Program-made: the position numbers and the translations under genes | Part shown: positions 46,631 through 57,171 of the stretch, piece after piece | Layout of the letters: every line of letters starts with the position of its first letter | How positions within the stretch are numbered: the stretch's first letter is position 1 | NCBI GenBank assembly: GCA_022508445.1 | Contig: JAFLVG010000002.1 | Span: 222,066 to 286,065 of the forward strand | From: Clostridiales bacterium | GTDB lineage: Bacteria; Bacillota; Clostridia; Christensenellales; Pumilibacteraceae | Direction of reading: 5' to 3' | Length of the DNA stretch: 64,000 bases | The notes under the pieces: model-generated | Told to the model about the DNA's origin: nothing | Database searches by the model: none | The model's input: only the letters and a program-made list of their open reading frames with translations

Positions 46631-49242
46631 TTATCTGTTTTTTCCTTTAAGTCGCACAAGATATCGAGCGCCGCACGCGGAGTTATGTCGTTTACGTCAA
46701 GCTCTTTGAGTATTCGAATTACTTCATCGTACCGCGAAACATTGTCGAACAACGAAAGCTGTCTTGCACTGACATCGTTTGCTTTGTGCGCAATGTCCGC
46801 ATTGACGAGCTGTGAAAGCAAGTGTTTGGCTCTGTCAAGCACCGAAGTCGGGAGTCCGGCAAGCGCGGAGACCTCTATTCCGAAGCTTTTGTTCGCACTT
46901 CCACGCATGATTTTTCTTATGAATTTAATTCCGCCCTCGCTTTCCTTTGCGGTAAACTTATAGTTTTTTAACCCTGTAATCGTTCCTTCGAGTTCGGTAA
47001 GCTCATGGAAATGCGTGGAGAACAGTACTTTTGCACTTAATCGCTGTGCTATGTACTCTATCACCGCCCAAGCTATGCTTAATCCGTCATAAGTGGACGT
47101 TCCTCTGCCTATCTCGTCCAACAGAACAAGACTTGAATCGGTGGCATTATCGAGAATGAGCGATACCTCACTCATTTCAACCATGAATGTACTTCTGCCC
47201 GTAGAAATGTCGTCGCTTGCCCCTACGCGTGTGAATACCTTGTCAACAAGTCCGATACGCGCCGATTTTGCAGGCACAAACGAGCCGATATGCGCAAGAA
47301 TCGTTATAAGCGCAACTTGGCGCATGTATAAACTTTTTCCGGCCATATTCGGGCCTGTGATCAGCATGATTTTTGAATCGGCGCTGTTCATCTGTGTGTT
47401 GTTGGGAACGAAAAGCTCGTCCGACGGCAAAAGCTCCGCAACCGGATGACGCCCTTCCGATATCGTTATTTCGCCGTTTTCGGTAATTTCGGGTCTGCAA
47501 TATCCGTTTTGTTTTGCAACGGTCGAGAGCGATACAATACAGTCCAAAACCGCTATTGCCTTGCCTGTGCGCGTTATAGCTTCGCAATCTTTACGTAAAG
47601 TCGCAAGCACTTTTAAATACAGCTCGCGCTCACGCTTTTCGGCAAGCTCGGAGGCATTTAATACCTTAAACTCCCATTCTTTAAGCTCGTTGGTAATATA
47701 CCGCTCTGCATTCGCCACGGTTTGGCGGCGCTGATAATACTCGGGTACTTGCGAATCGAATTGGCGCGGCACTTCGATAAAATATCCGAAAAGTCTATTA
47801 TACGAAATGCGCAGATTCTTTATTTGAGTTTTTTCACGCTCTTGCGCTTCTATTCCGGCTATTATTTCGCGCGAGTTTTTGACAAGCGCTCGGTATTCGT
47901 CCAATTGCGAATCGAATCCCGTTTTAATTAAGCTATCTTCATTATCCTTACCGTCTTTGCCGTTTTGAGGATTGTCGGCTACAATTGCATTGTCGATAAG
48001 CGTTGCAAGCTCGGACAGAGTATCGATTTCGTTATTCACGGTCTTTAATAAAACCGACTTGACTTCACCGAGCGATTGCTTAATGTCCGGCAGAGCGCGG
48101 AACGAAGCGCCGAGTGCAAGAACATCCTTGGTCTTGATTTCGCCGAGCGCGAGATTTGCGGAAATGCGAACTATGTCTTTGATATTTGATAACGACGTGC
48201 GCAGTCTTTCACGTGTTATGGTGTCGCCGTATAATTCATTTACTGAGTCGAGGCGTTCTTCGATTTTCGATTTGACGCACAGAGGCCTAACAATCCATTT
48301 TTGCAAAAGCCTGTCGCCCATAGGAGTATTCGTCTTATTTATGACGTCGCGCAGTGTAGTTCCGCGTTTCTTGCTCTGGGACTCGACGAGTTCTAGCGTT
48401 TTGGCGGTGTTTGCGTCGATATCCATATAAATATCAGACTCGAAATTTTCCGCCGATCCGATATTAACATCCTTACGGAAGTGCAAACTTTGAACATAAG
48501 AAATGAGCGCCCCTTCCGCACACACGCACGCAGGAGTTTTGCATATTTCTTTGAGTTCGCGTTCGCCCACAATACCTACGAGCACATTCTTTGCACATTC
48601 AAACTCGAACATCGCGTCGTCGTATTGAGTCATATTGCAAACCGAGCCGTATTTAACAGCAGACAATTCGACGCTCTCTTGCAGCATTTTAGAATTGCAA
48701 ATAATCTCGGCAGGCTTTATGCGAACGAGTAAATCATTTAATTTGACTTTGACGGGATACGGTATATAATGGTTATATGTTTCCGAAGTTGTGATGTCAG
48801 TCCATACTGCGCCTACGCCCTTATCGTCGAGGTAAAGCGACATTAAGTAATTATTCTTATCGTCGCTTAAACTTTCCGTATCGGTAATAGTTCCGCCGGT
48901 TATTATGCGCGTTACGTTGCGATCGACAATGTCGCCTTTGGCAACCGTACTCGGATCTTGCATTTGCTCGCAAATAGCTACCTTGTAACCTTTTTTAAGA
49001 AGTCTCGAAATATACGTTTGAACGGAATGGTGCGGCACTCCGCACATGGGCGCGCGCTCACTAAGTCCGCACGCCCTGCCCGTAAGAGTCAAATCGAGCT
49101 CGCGTGAAACAGTAACGGCGTCTTCGAAAAACATCTCGTAGAAATCGCCCAACCTAAACATCAATATAGAGTCGGGATAGGTATTTTTAATTTTTTTATA
49201 CTGCATCATCATCGGCGAAAGGCCGTCTTTGTTTTTACTCAT
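46627..49242 (-). CDS. mutS: DNA mismatch repair protein MutS
   Basis: Recognises base mismatches and small loops. The N-terminal mismatch-binding FRLGDFYEMFFEDA has the Phe-x-Glu wedge near residue 36. The ATPase domain has Walker A TGPNMAGKSLYMRQ near 615, the DDISTGRSTFMVEM signature and LVLLDEIGRGTSTYDG. It has 871 aa. GAGG precedes the ATG. Its start overlaps the miaB stop by 8 nt and its end overlaps mutL by 4 nt. Confidence 0.97.
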   Translation of the reverse strand: MSKNKDGLSPMMMQYKKIKNTYPDSILMFRLGDFYEMFFEDAVTVSRELDLTLTGRACGLSERAPMCGVPHHSVQTYISRLLKKGYKVAICEQMQDPSTVAKGDIVDRNVTRIITGGTITDTESLSDDKNNYLMSLYLDDKGVGAVWTDITTSETYNHYIPYPVKVKLNDLLVRIKPAEIICNSKMLQESVELSAVKYGSVCNMTQYDDAMFEFECAKNVLVGIVGERELKEICKTPACVCAEGALISYVQSLHFRKDVNIGSAENFESDIYMDIDANTAKTLELVESQSKKRGTTLRDVINKTNTPMGDRLLQKWIVRPLCVKSKIEERLDSVNELYGDTITRERLRTSLSNIKDIVRISANLALGEIKTKDVLALGASFRALPDIKQSLGEVKSVLLKTVNNEIDTLSELATLIDNAIVADNPQNGKDGKDNEDSLIKTGFDSQLDEYRALVKNSREIIAGIEAQEREKTQIKNLRISYNRLFGYFIEVPRQFDSQVPEYYQRRQTVANAERYITNELKEWEFKVLNASELAEKRERELYLKVLATLRKDCEAITRTGKAIAVLDCIVSLSTVAKQNGYCRPEITENGEITISEGRHPVAELLPSDELFVPNNTQMNSADSKIMLITGPNMAGKSLYMRQVALITILAHIGSFVPAKSARIGLVDKVFTRVGASDDISTGRSTFMVEMSEVSLILDNATDSSLVLLDEIGRGTSTYDGLSIAWAVIEYIAQRLSAKVLFSTHFHELTELEGTITGLKNYKFTAKESEGGIKFIRKIMRGSANKSFGIEVSALAGLPTSVLDRAKHLLSQLVNADIAHKANDVSARQLSLFDNVSRYDEVIRILKELDVNDITPRAALDILCDLKEKTDK

Positions 49243-50542
49243 AAACTACCTCGCCTTTATAGTTGGCGTTTTTTGCCGATGTAATTTTAATATTTACAAA
49301 ATCTCCGACGTTTGCGCTTTCGCTTTCAAACGACACAGCCGCGTCGTTTTGAGCTTTGCCGAAACATTTACTGCCGTTCTTTTCCGAAATCAACACTTCG
49401 ACCGTGCGCCCTACCCACTCGCTCGCTATTTGCTTGGAAATTTCGAACTGGTGTTTAATCAATCTGTCAATGCGCTGTTGTTTGGTTGTGTAGTCGAGCT
49501 GCGGCATTTTGTCGGCAGGCGTACCGCTTCGCCTTGAATAGATGAACATAAATAAATTGTTATATCTGACTTTTTCCACAAGATCGATGGTTTGCAAAAA
49601 ATCCTCTTCGGTTTCCGTGGGAAATCCGACCATGACGTCGGAGCTCAAACCGATGTCGGGAACAAGCGCGCGGAAAGCGGAAATTTTTTGGAAATACTGA
49701 TCTCTCGTATAGTGTCTGTTCATCGCTTGCAAAATGCGGTCGCTTCCCGACTGCACGGGCAAATGCAAGTTTTTACTCAAAACTTTGGACGTGGCAAAGA
49801 GCTCGGCAAGTTCGAGTGAAATGTCTTTGGGATGCGACGTCATAAATTTAAGACGGTATTTATTGTCAAATTCGAGCATTTTGAGTAAATCGACAAATGT
49901 TTTGTCTTGGTATTTATACGAATTAACATTCTGCCCCAACAGCGTAATCTGTTTATATCCGCTTTTAAGCAGAGCCTCTACGTCGGCGATAATTTCGTCG
50001 ATAGGACGACAACGCTCCCTTCCGCGCACATACGGAACTATGCAATAAGTGCAAAAATTATTGCAGCCGTACATAATATTTACCCAAGCGTTGATTCCCG
50101 AAGTTCGTGCGGCGACACTTTTATGTACGCCTTGCGCTCCCCCGTCTTTTTCCGATTTCCAAATATCGATAACACGGCTTCCCGTGTGCAAAAACTCATC
50201 GATATACTCGCCGATTTGTGATTGATTGAATGTGCCTACGATTATATCGACAAACGGACAGCGCTTCGCAAGCCGTTCTGCCGCGCCGTCCTGCTGCGTC
50301 ATGCAACCACCTACAATAAGTATTGCACCGTTCTTTTTTTGGCTCTTGATCCTGCCTAAATGTCCATAGACTTTGGTTTCCGCCGTTTCTCTGACACAGC
50401 ACGTGTTAAGCACGATAATATCCGCATCCGAAACGTCGTCACACGAAGTAAATCCTCGCGCCTCCAAAATACCCGCGATTTTTTCGGATTCGTGGACATT
50501 CATTTGACAGCCGTATGTTTGAATGTGATATCTGTTATTCAT
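49235..50542 (-). CDS. miaB: tRNA-2-methylthio-N6-dimethylallyladenosine synthase
   Basis: A radical SAM methylthiotransferase acting on i6A37 made by MiaA. It has the N-terminal QTYGCQMNVHESE with the first auxiliary-cluster cysteine, the radical SAM motif CNNFCTYCIVPYVRGRERCR near residue 160, and a TRAM end. It has 435 aa. No Shine-Dalgarno sequence is visible, and a promoter -10 lies only 7 nt before the ATG, suggesting leaderless translation. It heads miaB-mutS-mutL-miaA. Confidence 0.95.
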   Translation of the reverse strand: MNNRYHIQTYGCQMNVHESEKIAGILEARGFTSCDDVSDADIIVLNTCCVRETAETKVYGHLGRIKSQKKNGAILIVGGCMTQQDGAAERLAKRCPFVDIIVGTFNQSQIGEYIDEFLHTGSRVIDIWKSEKDGGAQGVHKSVAARTSGINAWVNIMYGCNNFCTYCIVPYVRGRERCRPIDEIIADVEALLKSGYKQITLLGQNVNSYKYQDKTFVDLLKMLEFDNKYRLKFMTSHPKDISLELAELFATSKVLSKNLHLPVQSGSDRILQAMNRHYTRDQYFQKISAFRALVPDIGLSSDVMVGFPTETEEDFLQTIDLVEKVRYNNLFMFIYSRRSGTPADKMPQLDYTTKQQRIDRLIKHQFEISKQIASEWVGRTVEVLISEKNGSKCFGKAQNDAAVSFESESANVGDFVNIKITSAKNANYKGEVVYE

Positions 50543-50549
50543 TAGTTGA

Positions 50550-50578
50550 ATTATACACTAAATTAACAAATTTGTACA
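50550..50578 (-). promoter_or_regulatory. miaB promoter, probably giving a leaderless mRNA
   Basis: On the minus strand TGTACA (50573-50578) and TATAAT (50550-50555) are spaced 17 nt apart. The expected start coincides with the miaB ATG or the base before it. Confidence 0.55.
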
Positions 50579-50596
50579 GTAATTTGGTTATAATTG

Positions 50597-52000
50597 TCAA
50601 ACGTGCGTATTTTTCGTCGCATGAATGCTATCAAACGCATCGAGCTTGGCTTTGAGTTTTTCCTCATATCTCGAAATGTATAGAGGAACGTCGCGCATGT
50701 TCGCAAAGCGCATAATACTGCCGTCAGCTATGAATTTGGATATTGCGCCTGCGCCGCACGCCATTACGCCCACGGTTTCTTCCATAGTTGTTATATTGTT
50801 GATACACTCTTTGCCTTCAAGCGAAAACCCTACATTTTCGAGATTGCATGCTTGCCTTTTTTGGCGATATAGATAATACGGTCTGTACGCACCGAGATGA
50901 CTTAACGCATATTCGATCATGGCGTATGCGTTTGAATTTTCACCGTCGTCGTAGCGTATTGCGCTGCCGTTCTTTTTAGCAAGCGAATGCACCGTTAAGT
51001 TTGGCGGTGCGAGCTTACGAATGCCGTCAAAGCTATTGACAAAATCATCGAGTGTTTCATTTTCGAGCCCTGCAATTAAATCGCAATTGATATCGAATCC
51101 ACACGACTTGACCGTGTCGTAAACGTCGAAAAACTGTTCTACGGAGTGGCTTCTTCCTATTGCAATTAGCGTAGCTTCGTTAAGCGTTTGCGGATTAACG
51201 CAAACGCGCGTAACTCCGTGAGCTTTCATGATATCCGCCTTTTCTTTCGTGACGGTATCGGGTCTTCCGGCCTCACATGTGTATTCGCAATCGTGAAACC
51301 CTATTGCCGTGAGGAGCATATCCAACTGCCGCTCGTCGAGCGCCGTCGGTGTTCCGCCGCCGATGTATATAGACAAAATCTTTTTTCCGCGCACTTTGAG
51401 ATGTTCTATCGAGCGCTTAATCTCATCGCACAACAGCGAAACGTAATCATTCGCTTGCGATTTGTACTTGCCGATCGGTGCCGAAACAAACGAGCAATAC
51501 GAACAGCGCGTAGTGCAGTACGGTATGTGAACGTAAAGATTGTAAAATTCAGGCAGAAAATTCACCTTGCCACTTTGAGCGATTATTATCTGTTTAAGAA
51601 TTTCGGAACGCTTTTCGCTTACTCGATATACGCTTGTCATTATATCCTGTGCTTGCGTTATGCTTTTTCCTGCGCGCAAGCACTCATAAAACAGTTTAGA
51701 CGGACGCACACCTGTCAAAGCGCCCCACGGCATATTTTTCCCCGTGTATAGACATAACGCGTCGTACAGCGCAATTTTTGACATCCTTCGGACAGCATGA
51801 GCCTTTGGGATTATGTCGTACTCGTGAGCTGAATAATCGAATTGATATTTATTATCATCGACCATAACCTCGTACTTATCACCATTTGCCGATACGGATG
51901 CGAGCGGAAAACTATCGCCGAAGAACAGCTTTGCCACATCGGATAGCTCGGCATTTTCGCGTATATCAGTAACGAGCATAGGGATTGTTTTTTCTTTCAT
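50597..52000 (-). CDS. hemZ: HemZ-like radical SAM coproporphyrinogen III oxidase
   Basis: An oxygen-independent coproporphyrinogen oxidase-like radical SAM protein of the HemZ branch. An N-terminal extension includes the branch-typical GALTGVRPSKLFYE; the core has CTTRCSYCSF near residue 170 and IYIGGGTPTALD. It has 467 aa. No other haem-synthesis gene is nearby, so the true substrate in this probable anaerobe is open. It overlaps the MBL hydrolase gene by 35 nt. Confidence 0.9.
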   Translation of the reverse strand: MKEKTIPMLVTDIRENAELSDVAKLFFGDSFPLASVSANGDKYEVMVDDNKYQFDYSAHEYDIIPKAHAVRRMSKIALYDALCLYTGKNMPWGALTGVRPSKLFYECLRAGKSITQAQDIMTSVYRVSEKRSEILKQIIIAQSGKVNFLPEFYNLYVHIPYCTTRCSYCSFVSAPIGKYKSQANDYVSLLCDEIKRSIEHLKVRGKKILSIYIGGGTPTALDERQLDMLLTAIGFHDCEYTCEAGRPDTVTKEKADIMKAHGVTRVCVNPQTLNEATLIAIGRSHSVEQFFDVYDTVKSCGFDINCDLIAGLENETLDDFVNSFDGIRKLAPPNLTVHSLAKKNGSAIRYDDGENSNAYAMIEYALSHLGAYRPYYLYRQKRQACNLENVGFSLEGKECINNITTMEETVGVMACGAGAISKFIADGSIMRFANMRDVPLYISRYEEKLKAKLDAFDSIHATKNTHV

Positions 52001-52574
52001 AATCTAGTGTGGTTGGACGGTCGTGTCCGGGCAATACCTCGTAATCATGCGGAAGCTCGTACAACTTTTTAATAGACATCAAAAGATCGCCGCGATTCCC
52101 GTATGCGAAATCGGTACGACCGATACTCAACCTAAACAGAGTATCGCCCGAGAAGATAGTTTTATCATCCATGATATAGCAAACGCCGCCAGGCGTATGC
52201 CCGGAAGTTGAAATAACTTTGAATGTGTGACCGATAAGCGTAAACGCGTCGCCGTCATGCACCGCGACATCCAACAAGAATTTATCCGGCGGTGCGCAGA
52301 AAATGCTATTACGGTTTTCGAAATCCACAAGATTATAATCGGTTTCCGACATATACAACAAAGCTCCGCGCTTTTGCAATTCGCGCGCCGCTCCTATATG
52401 GTCAAAATGTCCGTGCGTAATCAAAATATATTTTATAGCGGCATTATGGCTTGTTATAAATTCGGCTATATATTCCCCGTCATCTGCGGGATCGACAACA
52501 ATAGCTTCGTTGCTATCGATGATAATATACGTATTTGTAGCGCAATATCCCAGCGTTAGCGTAAATATTTCCAT
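51966..52574 (-). CDS. MBL-fold metallo-hydrolase (glyoxalase II-like)
   Basis: A 202-aa zinc hydrolase with the THGHFDHIG metal motif near residue 55, a further ligand histidine in STSGHTPGGVCY, Asp in FSGDTLF and the final PGHDRPT. The size and motifs fit the small YqgX/glyoxalase II-like group common beside relA in Firmicutes. The substrate is unknown. It follows relA by 12 nt and overlaps hemZ by 35 nt. Confidence 0.92.
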   Translation of the reverse strand: MEIFTLTLGYCATNTYIIIDSNEAIVVDPADDGEYIAEFITSHNAAIKYILITHGHFDHIGAARELQKRGALLYMSETDYNLVDFENRNSIFCAPPDKFLLDVAVHDGDAFTLIGHTFKVISTSGHTPGGVCYIMDDKTIFSGDTLFRLSIGRTDFAYGNRGDLLMSIKKLYELPHDYEVLPGHDRPTTLDYERKNNPYARY

Positions 52575-52586
52575 ACTTATTCCCGA

Positions 52587-54770
52587 TCAATTCATAGTGC
52601 GGTACACTTTGTCGACATTGCGTACCGATTTGATTCTGTTAATAATAAGATCTAGTTGCTCGGGTGATGTTATTCTAACGTTTAACGAGATTAAGCCACG
52701 TTGCGACTTATCTATTGTTCTTGCGGTAAGCGATTCGATGGAAAGTTTCATATCGGATACTGCCTTTGTTATCCTTGCGAGCACTCCGTCGGTATCTTTA
52801 CATTCGACTGTGAGCGATGCGACGAACGGCGCGAAAATTTTTCCGCTCCAATGCGCCTCAATCAGTCTGAAACTCTCGGCATTCTTAATATTCGGGCAAT
52901 TGTCGCGGTGAATCGTCACGCCTCTGCCGCGCGAAATATATCCGACTATGCCGTCTCCGGGAACGGGCGAACAGCACTTTGCCATGCGAACGAGCAAATC
53001 AGTGTGTCCGTTTACGATGACGCCCTGTCCGTCGTTTTTGGATGACGACGTGCTGACTATTTGCGTCGGCTCGGCAGGATGCTCGCGTCTGTAAAAATCT
53101 ATAAGTTTGAGTAATATTTGATTGGGCGTATATGCACCGTATCCTACCGACGCATACATGTCGTTAATCGACGAGAACGAGTAACGAAGCATGATAACGT
53201 CCAGCCATTTTTGCACCATGAGATCGGAAAGATTATAACCGCGATTCTTTGCCTCGCGCTCCAAAAGCTCTTTGCCGTGCTTGATGTTATCGTCCTTCAT
53301 TGCGTGCTTAAAGAACGCGCGTATCTTGCTCTTTGCCGTAGAAGTTTTGACGATTCGAAGCCAATCTCTGCTCGGACCTTTCGAATTGGCGGACGTTATT
53401 ATATCTACGTAATCGCCCGTTTGAAGCTTTGTTTCGAGCGGAACAATCTTATTATTTACCTTTGCGCCTACGCACTTATTTCCTACTTCGGAATGAACGG
53501 TGTACGCGAAATCTATGGGCGTAGAGCCCTCGGGCAATGCTATAACGTCACCGCGCGGCGTGAAGACAAAAACTTGACCGCTGTACAAATCGAGCTTTAA
53601 CGATTCGTAAAACTCCTCCGGATCGGCCGTCTGCTCTTTTTCAATCTCCATTACTCCGCGCAGCCAGGCGAGTTTTTCATCGAGATCGGAATCGATGTTT
53701 CTGTTTTCTTTGTACTTCCAATGCGCGGCGATTCCGTATTCCGCAATCTTGTGCATTTCATAGGTGCGGATCTGAATCTCAAACGGAGCGCCGTATGTCG
53801 TCATGACGGTCGTGTGAAGCGATTGGTAATTATTGGGTTTGGGAACGGCGATATAATCTTTGAACCGCCCGGGAATCGGCTTCCACATCGTGTGAATCAC
53901 GCCGAGAACTTCATAACAATCGCGTACGCTTTCCACTATTACGCGCACAGCCGTAAGGTCGTAAATTTGGTCGAAAGTCTTGTTTTGCCCGACCATTTTT
54001 TTATAAATGCTGTAAAAATGCTTAGGTCTGCCGCTGACCTGCCCGTTTATATTGAGGTCTTTGAGTGTGTTTCTAAGCGATTCGCAAATATGCGTTACAA
54101 GGTCTTGTCGCTCTGCGCGTTTTAGCGAAACATCTTTTACAAGTTTATCGTATGCTTCCGGATGAAGTGTTTTAAGACACAGGTCGTCGAGCTCGCATTT
54201 ATAGAACGAAAGACCAAGTCTCGAAGCTAGCGGCGCGTAAATATCGAGCGTTTCGGTCGCTATTGCGATTTGCCTATCGTGTGACAAGGCTTCGATAGTG
54301 CGCATATTGTGCAGCCTGTCAGCAAGCTTTATAAGTATAACTCGAATATCCTTTGCCATGGCAAAAAACATTCTTCTGAAATTTTCCGCTTGCTCTTCCT
54401 CTTTGGACTTGAATACTATCTTTGCGAGCTTTGTAACTGAATTAACAAGCAGACAAACTTCCGATCCGAACATCGCCGTGATTTCTTCGGGCGTAGACGC
54501 TGTATCTTCGATACAGTCGTGAAGAAGTGCCGCGGCAATGGTTGCACTATCCATGCCTATATCGAGCAACAGATTGGCAACGGCAATCGGGTGAGTTATA
54601 TACGGCTCACCGGACGCACGAAATTGACCGTCGTGCATTTTTACGGCATACGCAATCACGTTGTCGAGAAGCTCAATCTGCTTATCGGTGTACATCAACG
54701 TATATCTCGACCGTAAATGCGCACATTCGCGGTCAATGATTTTTTGCGCCTCCTCGGTCATTTTTGCCAT
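52587..54770 (-). CDS. relA: Bifunctional (p)ppGpp synthetase/hydrolase
   Basis: Makes and degrades the alarmone (p)ppGpp in the stringent response. Domains: HD hydrolase (about 35-190) with LLHDCIEDT, synthetase (about 235-350) with the RFKDYIA form of the RxKD motif that marks bifunctional Rel enzymes, TGS (about 395-455) and a C-terminal ACT domain (about 650-727). Both active sites look intact. It has 727 aa. It overlaps recJ by 13 nt. Confidence 0.96.
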   Translation of the reverse strand: MAKMTEEAQKIIDRECAHLRSRYTLMYTDKQIELLDNVIAYAVKMHDGQFRASGEPYITHPIAVANLLLDIGMDSATIAAALLHDCIEDTASTPEEITAMFGSEVCLLVNSVTKLAKIVFKSKEEEQAENFRRMFFAMAKDIRVILIKLADRLHNMRTIEALSHDRQIAIATETLDIYAPLASRLGLSFYKCELDDLCLKTLHPEAYDKLVKDVSLKRAERQDLVTHICESLRNTLKDLNINGQVSGRPKHFYSIYKKMVGQNKTFDQIYDLTAVRVIVESVRDCYEVLGVIHTMWKPIPGRFKDYIAVPKPNNYQSLHTTVMTTYGAPFEIQIRTYEMHKIAEYGIAAHWKYKENRNIDSDLDEKLAWLRGVMEIEKEQTADPEEFYESLKLDLYSGQVFVFTPRGDVIALPEGSTPIDFAYTVHSEVGNKCVGAKVNNKIVPLETKLQTGDYVDIITSANSKGPSRDWLRIVKTSTAKSKIRAFFKHAMKDDNIKHGKELLEREAKNRGYNLSDLMVQKWLDVIMLRYSFSSINDMYASVGYGAYTPNQILLKLIDFYRREHPAEPTQIVSTSSSKNDGQGVIVNGHTDLLVRMAKCCSPVPGDGIVGYISRGRGVTIHRDNCPNIKNAESFRLIEAHWSGKIFAPFVASLTVECKDTDGVLARITKAVSDMKLSIESLTARTIDKSQRGLISLNVRITSPEQLDLIINRIKSVRNVDKVYRTMN

Positions 54771-57100
54771 GCCTCGATAGTATTATAAATTTCCGAATTT
54801 TCGAGCGACGTATTGCCGCCATGCACTGTTATTCCGCCATCCGGCTTGAATGATAAAAGTTTCAACTGCGTAAACACCGAAAGACAAGCGATAAACTGCG
54901 GAAGCTCGACAGTTTTTACCCTACTGTGCAATGCCTTAAAATAGGCGTAAATGTTAGGCGTTTTGATATTCGCATGGGCCTTCATCGCATTGAAATATTC
55001 GCCGAAAATTTTTCTGTCCGATTTTACGCACGAAAATAATTCACTGCGGTTATCTACTTTCGGAATGTAAACTGTTGCGTCTGTTCTGCGATTGATATAT
55101 GCGATTACGTTATTCGACGGCGGATAATCCACGAAAATAACTTTTTTATAGTTTTCGAGCATAAAAGATTTGCCGAGCTCTGGCGCTACCATCAAACGCG
55201 TATAAACATTTAATGACGTTTCGGACAATATTTCGTGCATAACGATATTTTTATTGTTGAGATCGACGCACTTTTCGTATGCGGATTTACTGCCTGCAAT
55301 TATCAAAATACCGAATTTATTGTCAATCAAGCCGTCAAGCTCGTCTGTGTCGTATTGCGTGAATTTTGCACTTTCCGCAGTGGGATAATTGAGCATGCGC
55401 AAATACCCTGCACGCGCCAATGAATCGTTGACGGCAAGCTTTTCAACCGCGCAGCCGCGCAAGGCAAGTCGCGGCGAGTAATCCCCGTCAGAAAGTTCAT
55501 AAACCAATTCTCGGTTTGCTACACCGTTGTAAAACGTATTCAATTTGTAGGAATTATATGCAAAGAATTGTAATCCACCCGAGGATTTCAAAAGCGTATG
55601 GTTTAAGTTTGTTTTTAACGGCGTAGCAGTCAGTGAAGAAGTTTTCGTCATAAAGAGCGGCTTGGGATTGCCGTTATTCCCTGTCGGCTCCAACAATTCG
55701 AGCGACGCGGCAAAATCGGAATTAACGTCGTTTTCCGAAAGCTCCATATCGTATTTAAGAAGCGGCAAGAACATATTGTCGTCAACTTCTTCAAGTAGCG
55801 AAAATATACGTGATTTAAACTCTTCTAAATATTGCGGAAAAATCGTAAAACCGGCGGCTTGGTTGTGTCCGCCGAATTCTTTGAGGATGTCCGATTGCTT
55901 GCTCAATAAATCGTATATATTGATTCCATCAATGCTGCGACAAGTGCCTTTATAATCGTCGTTGTTTTTTACCAAAACAAATACGGGCCGCTTGAAATCG
56001 CCCACAAGCCGCGCCGCTAAAATACCGGTTATGCCCTTCTCCCACTTATCGCTCGTGATAATTATTGCGCGGTTGTTAACTAAATCCTCTTTTCGCAAAA
56101 TTTCGATTGCTTCGGCGTAAATATCGTCGCACAAAGTTTTCCGATCGTTATTCGCATTGATTATCTGATTGAGTCTGTCGCTAACTACGGCAGGATCGCT
56201 CGATGTAAACAACTCAAAAGCGCGGTATGCGCTTCCCATTCTTCCGGCCGCGTTTATGCGCGGCGCAATGCGAAAAGCAATATCGGATGACGTAACGGTT
56301 TTAAGTTTGAGCGAATCAACTAGTGCGGCGACACCGAAATTCTTGCTTTTTGCCATGCTCATAAGCCCGAGTTGAACAATAAGACGGTTTTCGTCGGTAA
56401 GGCTAACAAGATCGGCAACTGTTGCTATTGCCGCAAGATCGTAGAACGCGCTGGCGGCTTCGATTCCACCGAGAGCTTGGACGATTTTAAGCGCGACTCC
56501 TGCACCGCAAAGATCCTTAAACGGGTATTTACATTCAGTTTGGTGCGGATTGATGGTTATGCAATCCGGGCGCGATTCACCCACCTCGTGATGATCGGTG
56601 ACTATTATATCCACGCCCAATTCTTTTGCAAGCTCTACTTCCTCAATTGCGGATATGCCGCAATCGCAAGTAAGAATAAGATCGGGCATAACATTCTCGA
56701 TAATGCGCTCGATACTTTCCAAGTTAAGTCCATACCCTTCGGATAGCCTGTCGGGGATATGTGTGTAAACTTCCGCGCCGTGATTTGATAAATACAGAGC
56801 AAGAATAGACGCGGCGCAAATGCCGTCGGCGTCATAATCGCCGTAAACGACAATCTTTTCGCCGTTTTCCATCGCCTCGCGAAGTCTGTCACAACACTCG
56901 GTCATGCCGAGCATTGTTTCGGGCGGATAAAAATTATCTATACTCGGATGTAAAAACACGTCGATAGCATCGGTATTATCGTATCCGCGCAACATCAACA
57001 ACTCTACGAGCTTTTTGTTGAGCCCGAGTTTCTCGCTAATGCGCTCCACCGTTTCCGAGTTCGGTGTAACGTTGTTAATCTGTTGCGTTACCAATGCCAT
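54758..57100 (-). CDS. recJ: Single-stranded-DNA exonuclease RecJ
   Basis: A 5'-3' single-strand exonuclease for recombination and repair. The DHH domain has VYGDYDADGICAA near residue 82 and VTDHHEVGE near 165; the DHHA1 region shows GGHNQAAGFTI. A long C-terminal part (about 560-780) forms the OB and helicase-like regions typical of Firmicutes RecJ. It has 780 aa. A TATAAT lies at 57118-57123 (minus) just past the secF terminator and may drive recJ-relA-MBL-hemZ, though its -35 is poor. Confidence 0.94.
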   Translation of the reverse strand: MALVTQQINNVTPNSETVERISEKLGLNKKLVELLMLRGYDNTDAIDVFLHPSIDNFYPPETMLGMTECCDRLREAMENGEKIVVYGDYDADGICAASILALYLSNHGAEVYTHIPDRLSEGYGLNLESIERIIENVMPDLILTCDCGISAIEEVELAKELGVDIIVTDHHEVGESRPDCITINPHQTECKYPFKDLCGAGVALKIVQALGGIEAASAFYDLAAIATVADLVSLTDENRLIVQLGLMSMAKSKNFGVAALVDSLKLKTVTSSDIAFRIAPRINAAGRMGSAYRAFELFTSSDPAVVSDRLNQIINANNDRKTLCDDIYAEAIEILRKEDLVNNRAIIITSDKWEKGITGILAARLVGDFKRPVFVLVKNNDDYKGTCRSIDGINIYDLLSKQSDILKEFGGHNQAAGFTIFPQYLEEFKSRIFSLLEEVDDNMFLPLLKYDMELSENDVNSDFAASLELLEPTGNNGNPKPLFMTKTSSLTATPLKTNLNHTLLKSSGGLQFFAYNSYKLNTFYNGVANRELVYELSDGDYSPRLALRGCAVEKLAVNDSLARAGYLRMLNYPTAESAKFTQYDTDELDGLIDNKFGILIIAGSKSAYEKCVDLNNKNIVMHEILSETSLNVYTRLMVAPELGKSFMLENYKKVIFVDYPPSNNVIAYINRRTDATVYIPKVDNRSELFSCVKSDRKIFGEYFNAMKAHANIKTPNIYAYFKALHSRVKTVELPQFIACLSVFTQLKLLSFKPDGGITVHGGNTSLENSEIYNTIEAWQK

Positions 57101-57126
57101 GTCTATTTCTCTTAATTATTATACGG

Positions 57127-57154
57127 CAAAAGCCTTCGCAGCGGAAGGCTTTTG
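57127..57154 (-). terminator. Intrinsic terminator of secDF
   Basis: A perfect 11-bp stem (57127-57137 with 57144-57154) with a 6-nt loop lies 18 nt after the secF stop. Its T-run is partly inside the stem, so efficiency is uncertain. Confidence 0.65.
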
Positions 57155-57171
57155 AACAAATATAATCGGAT

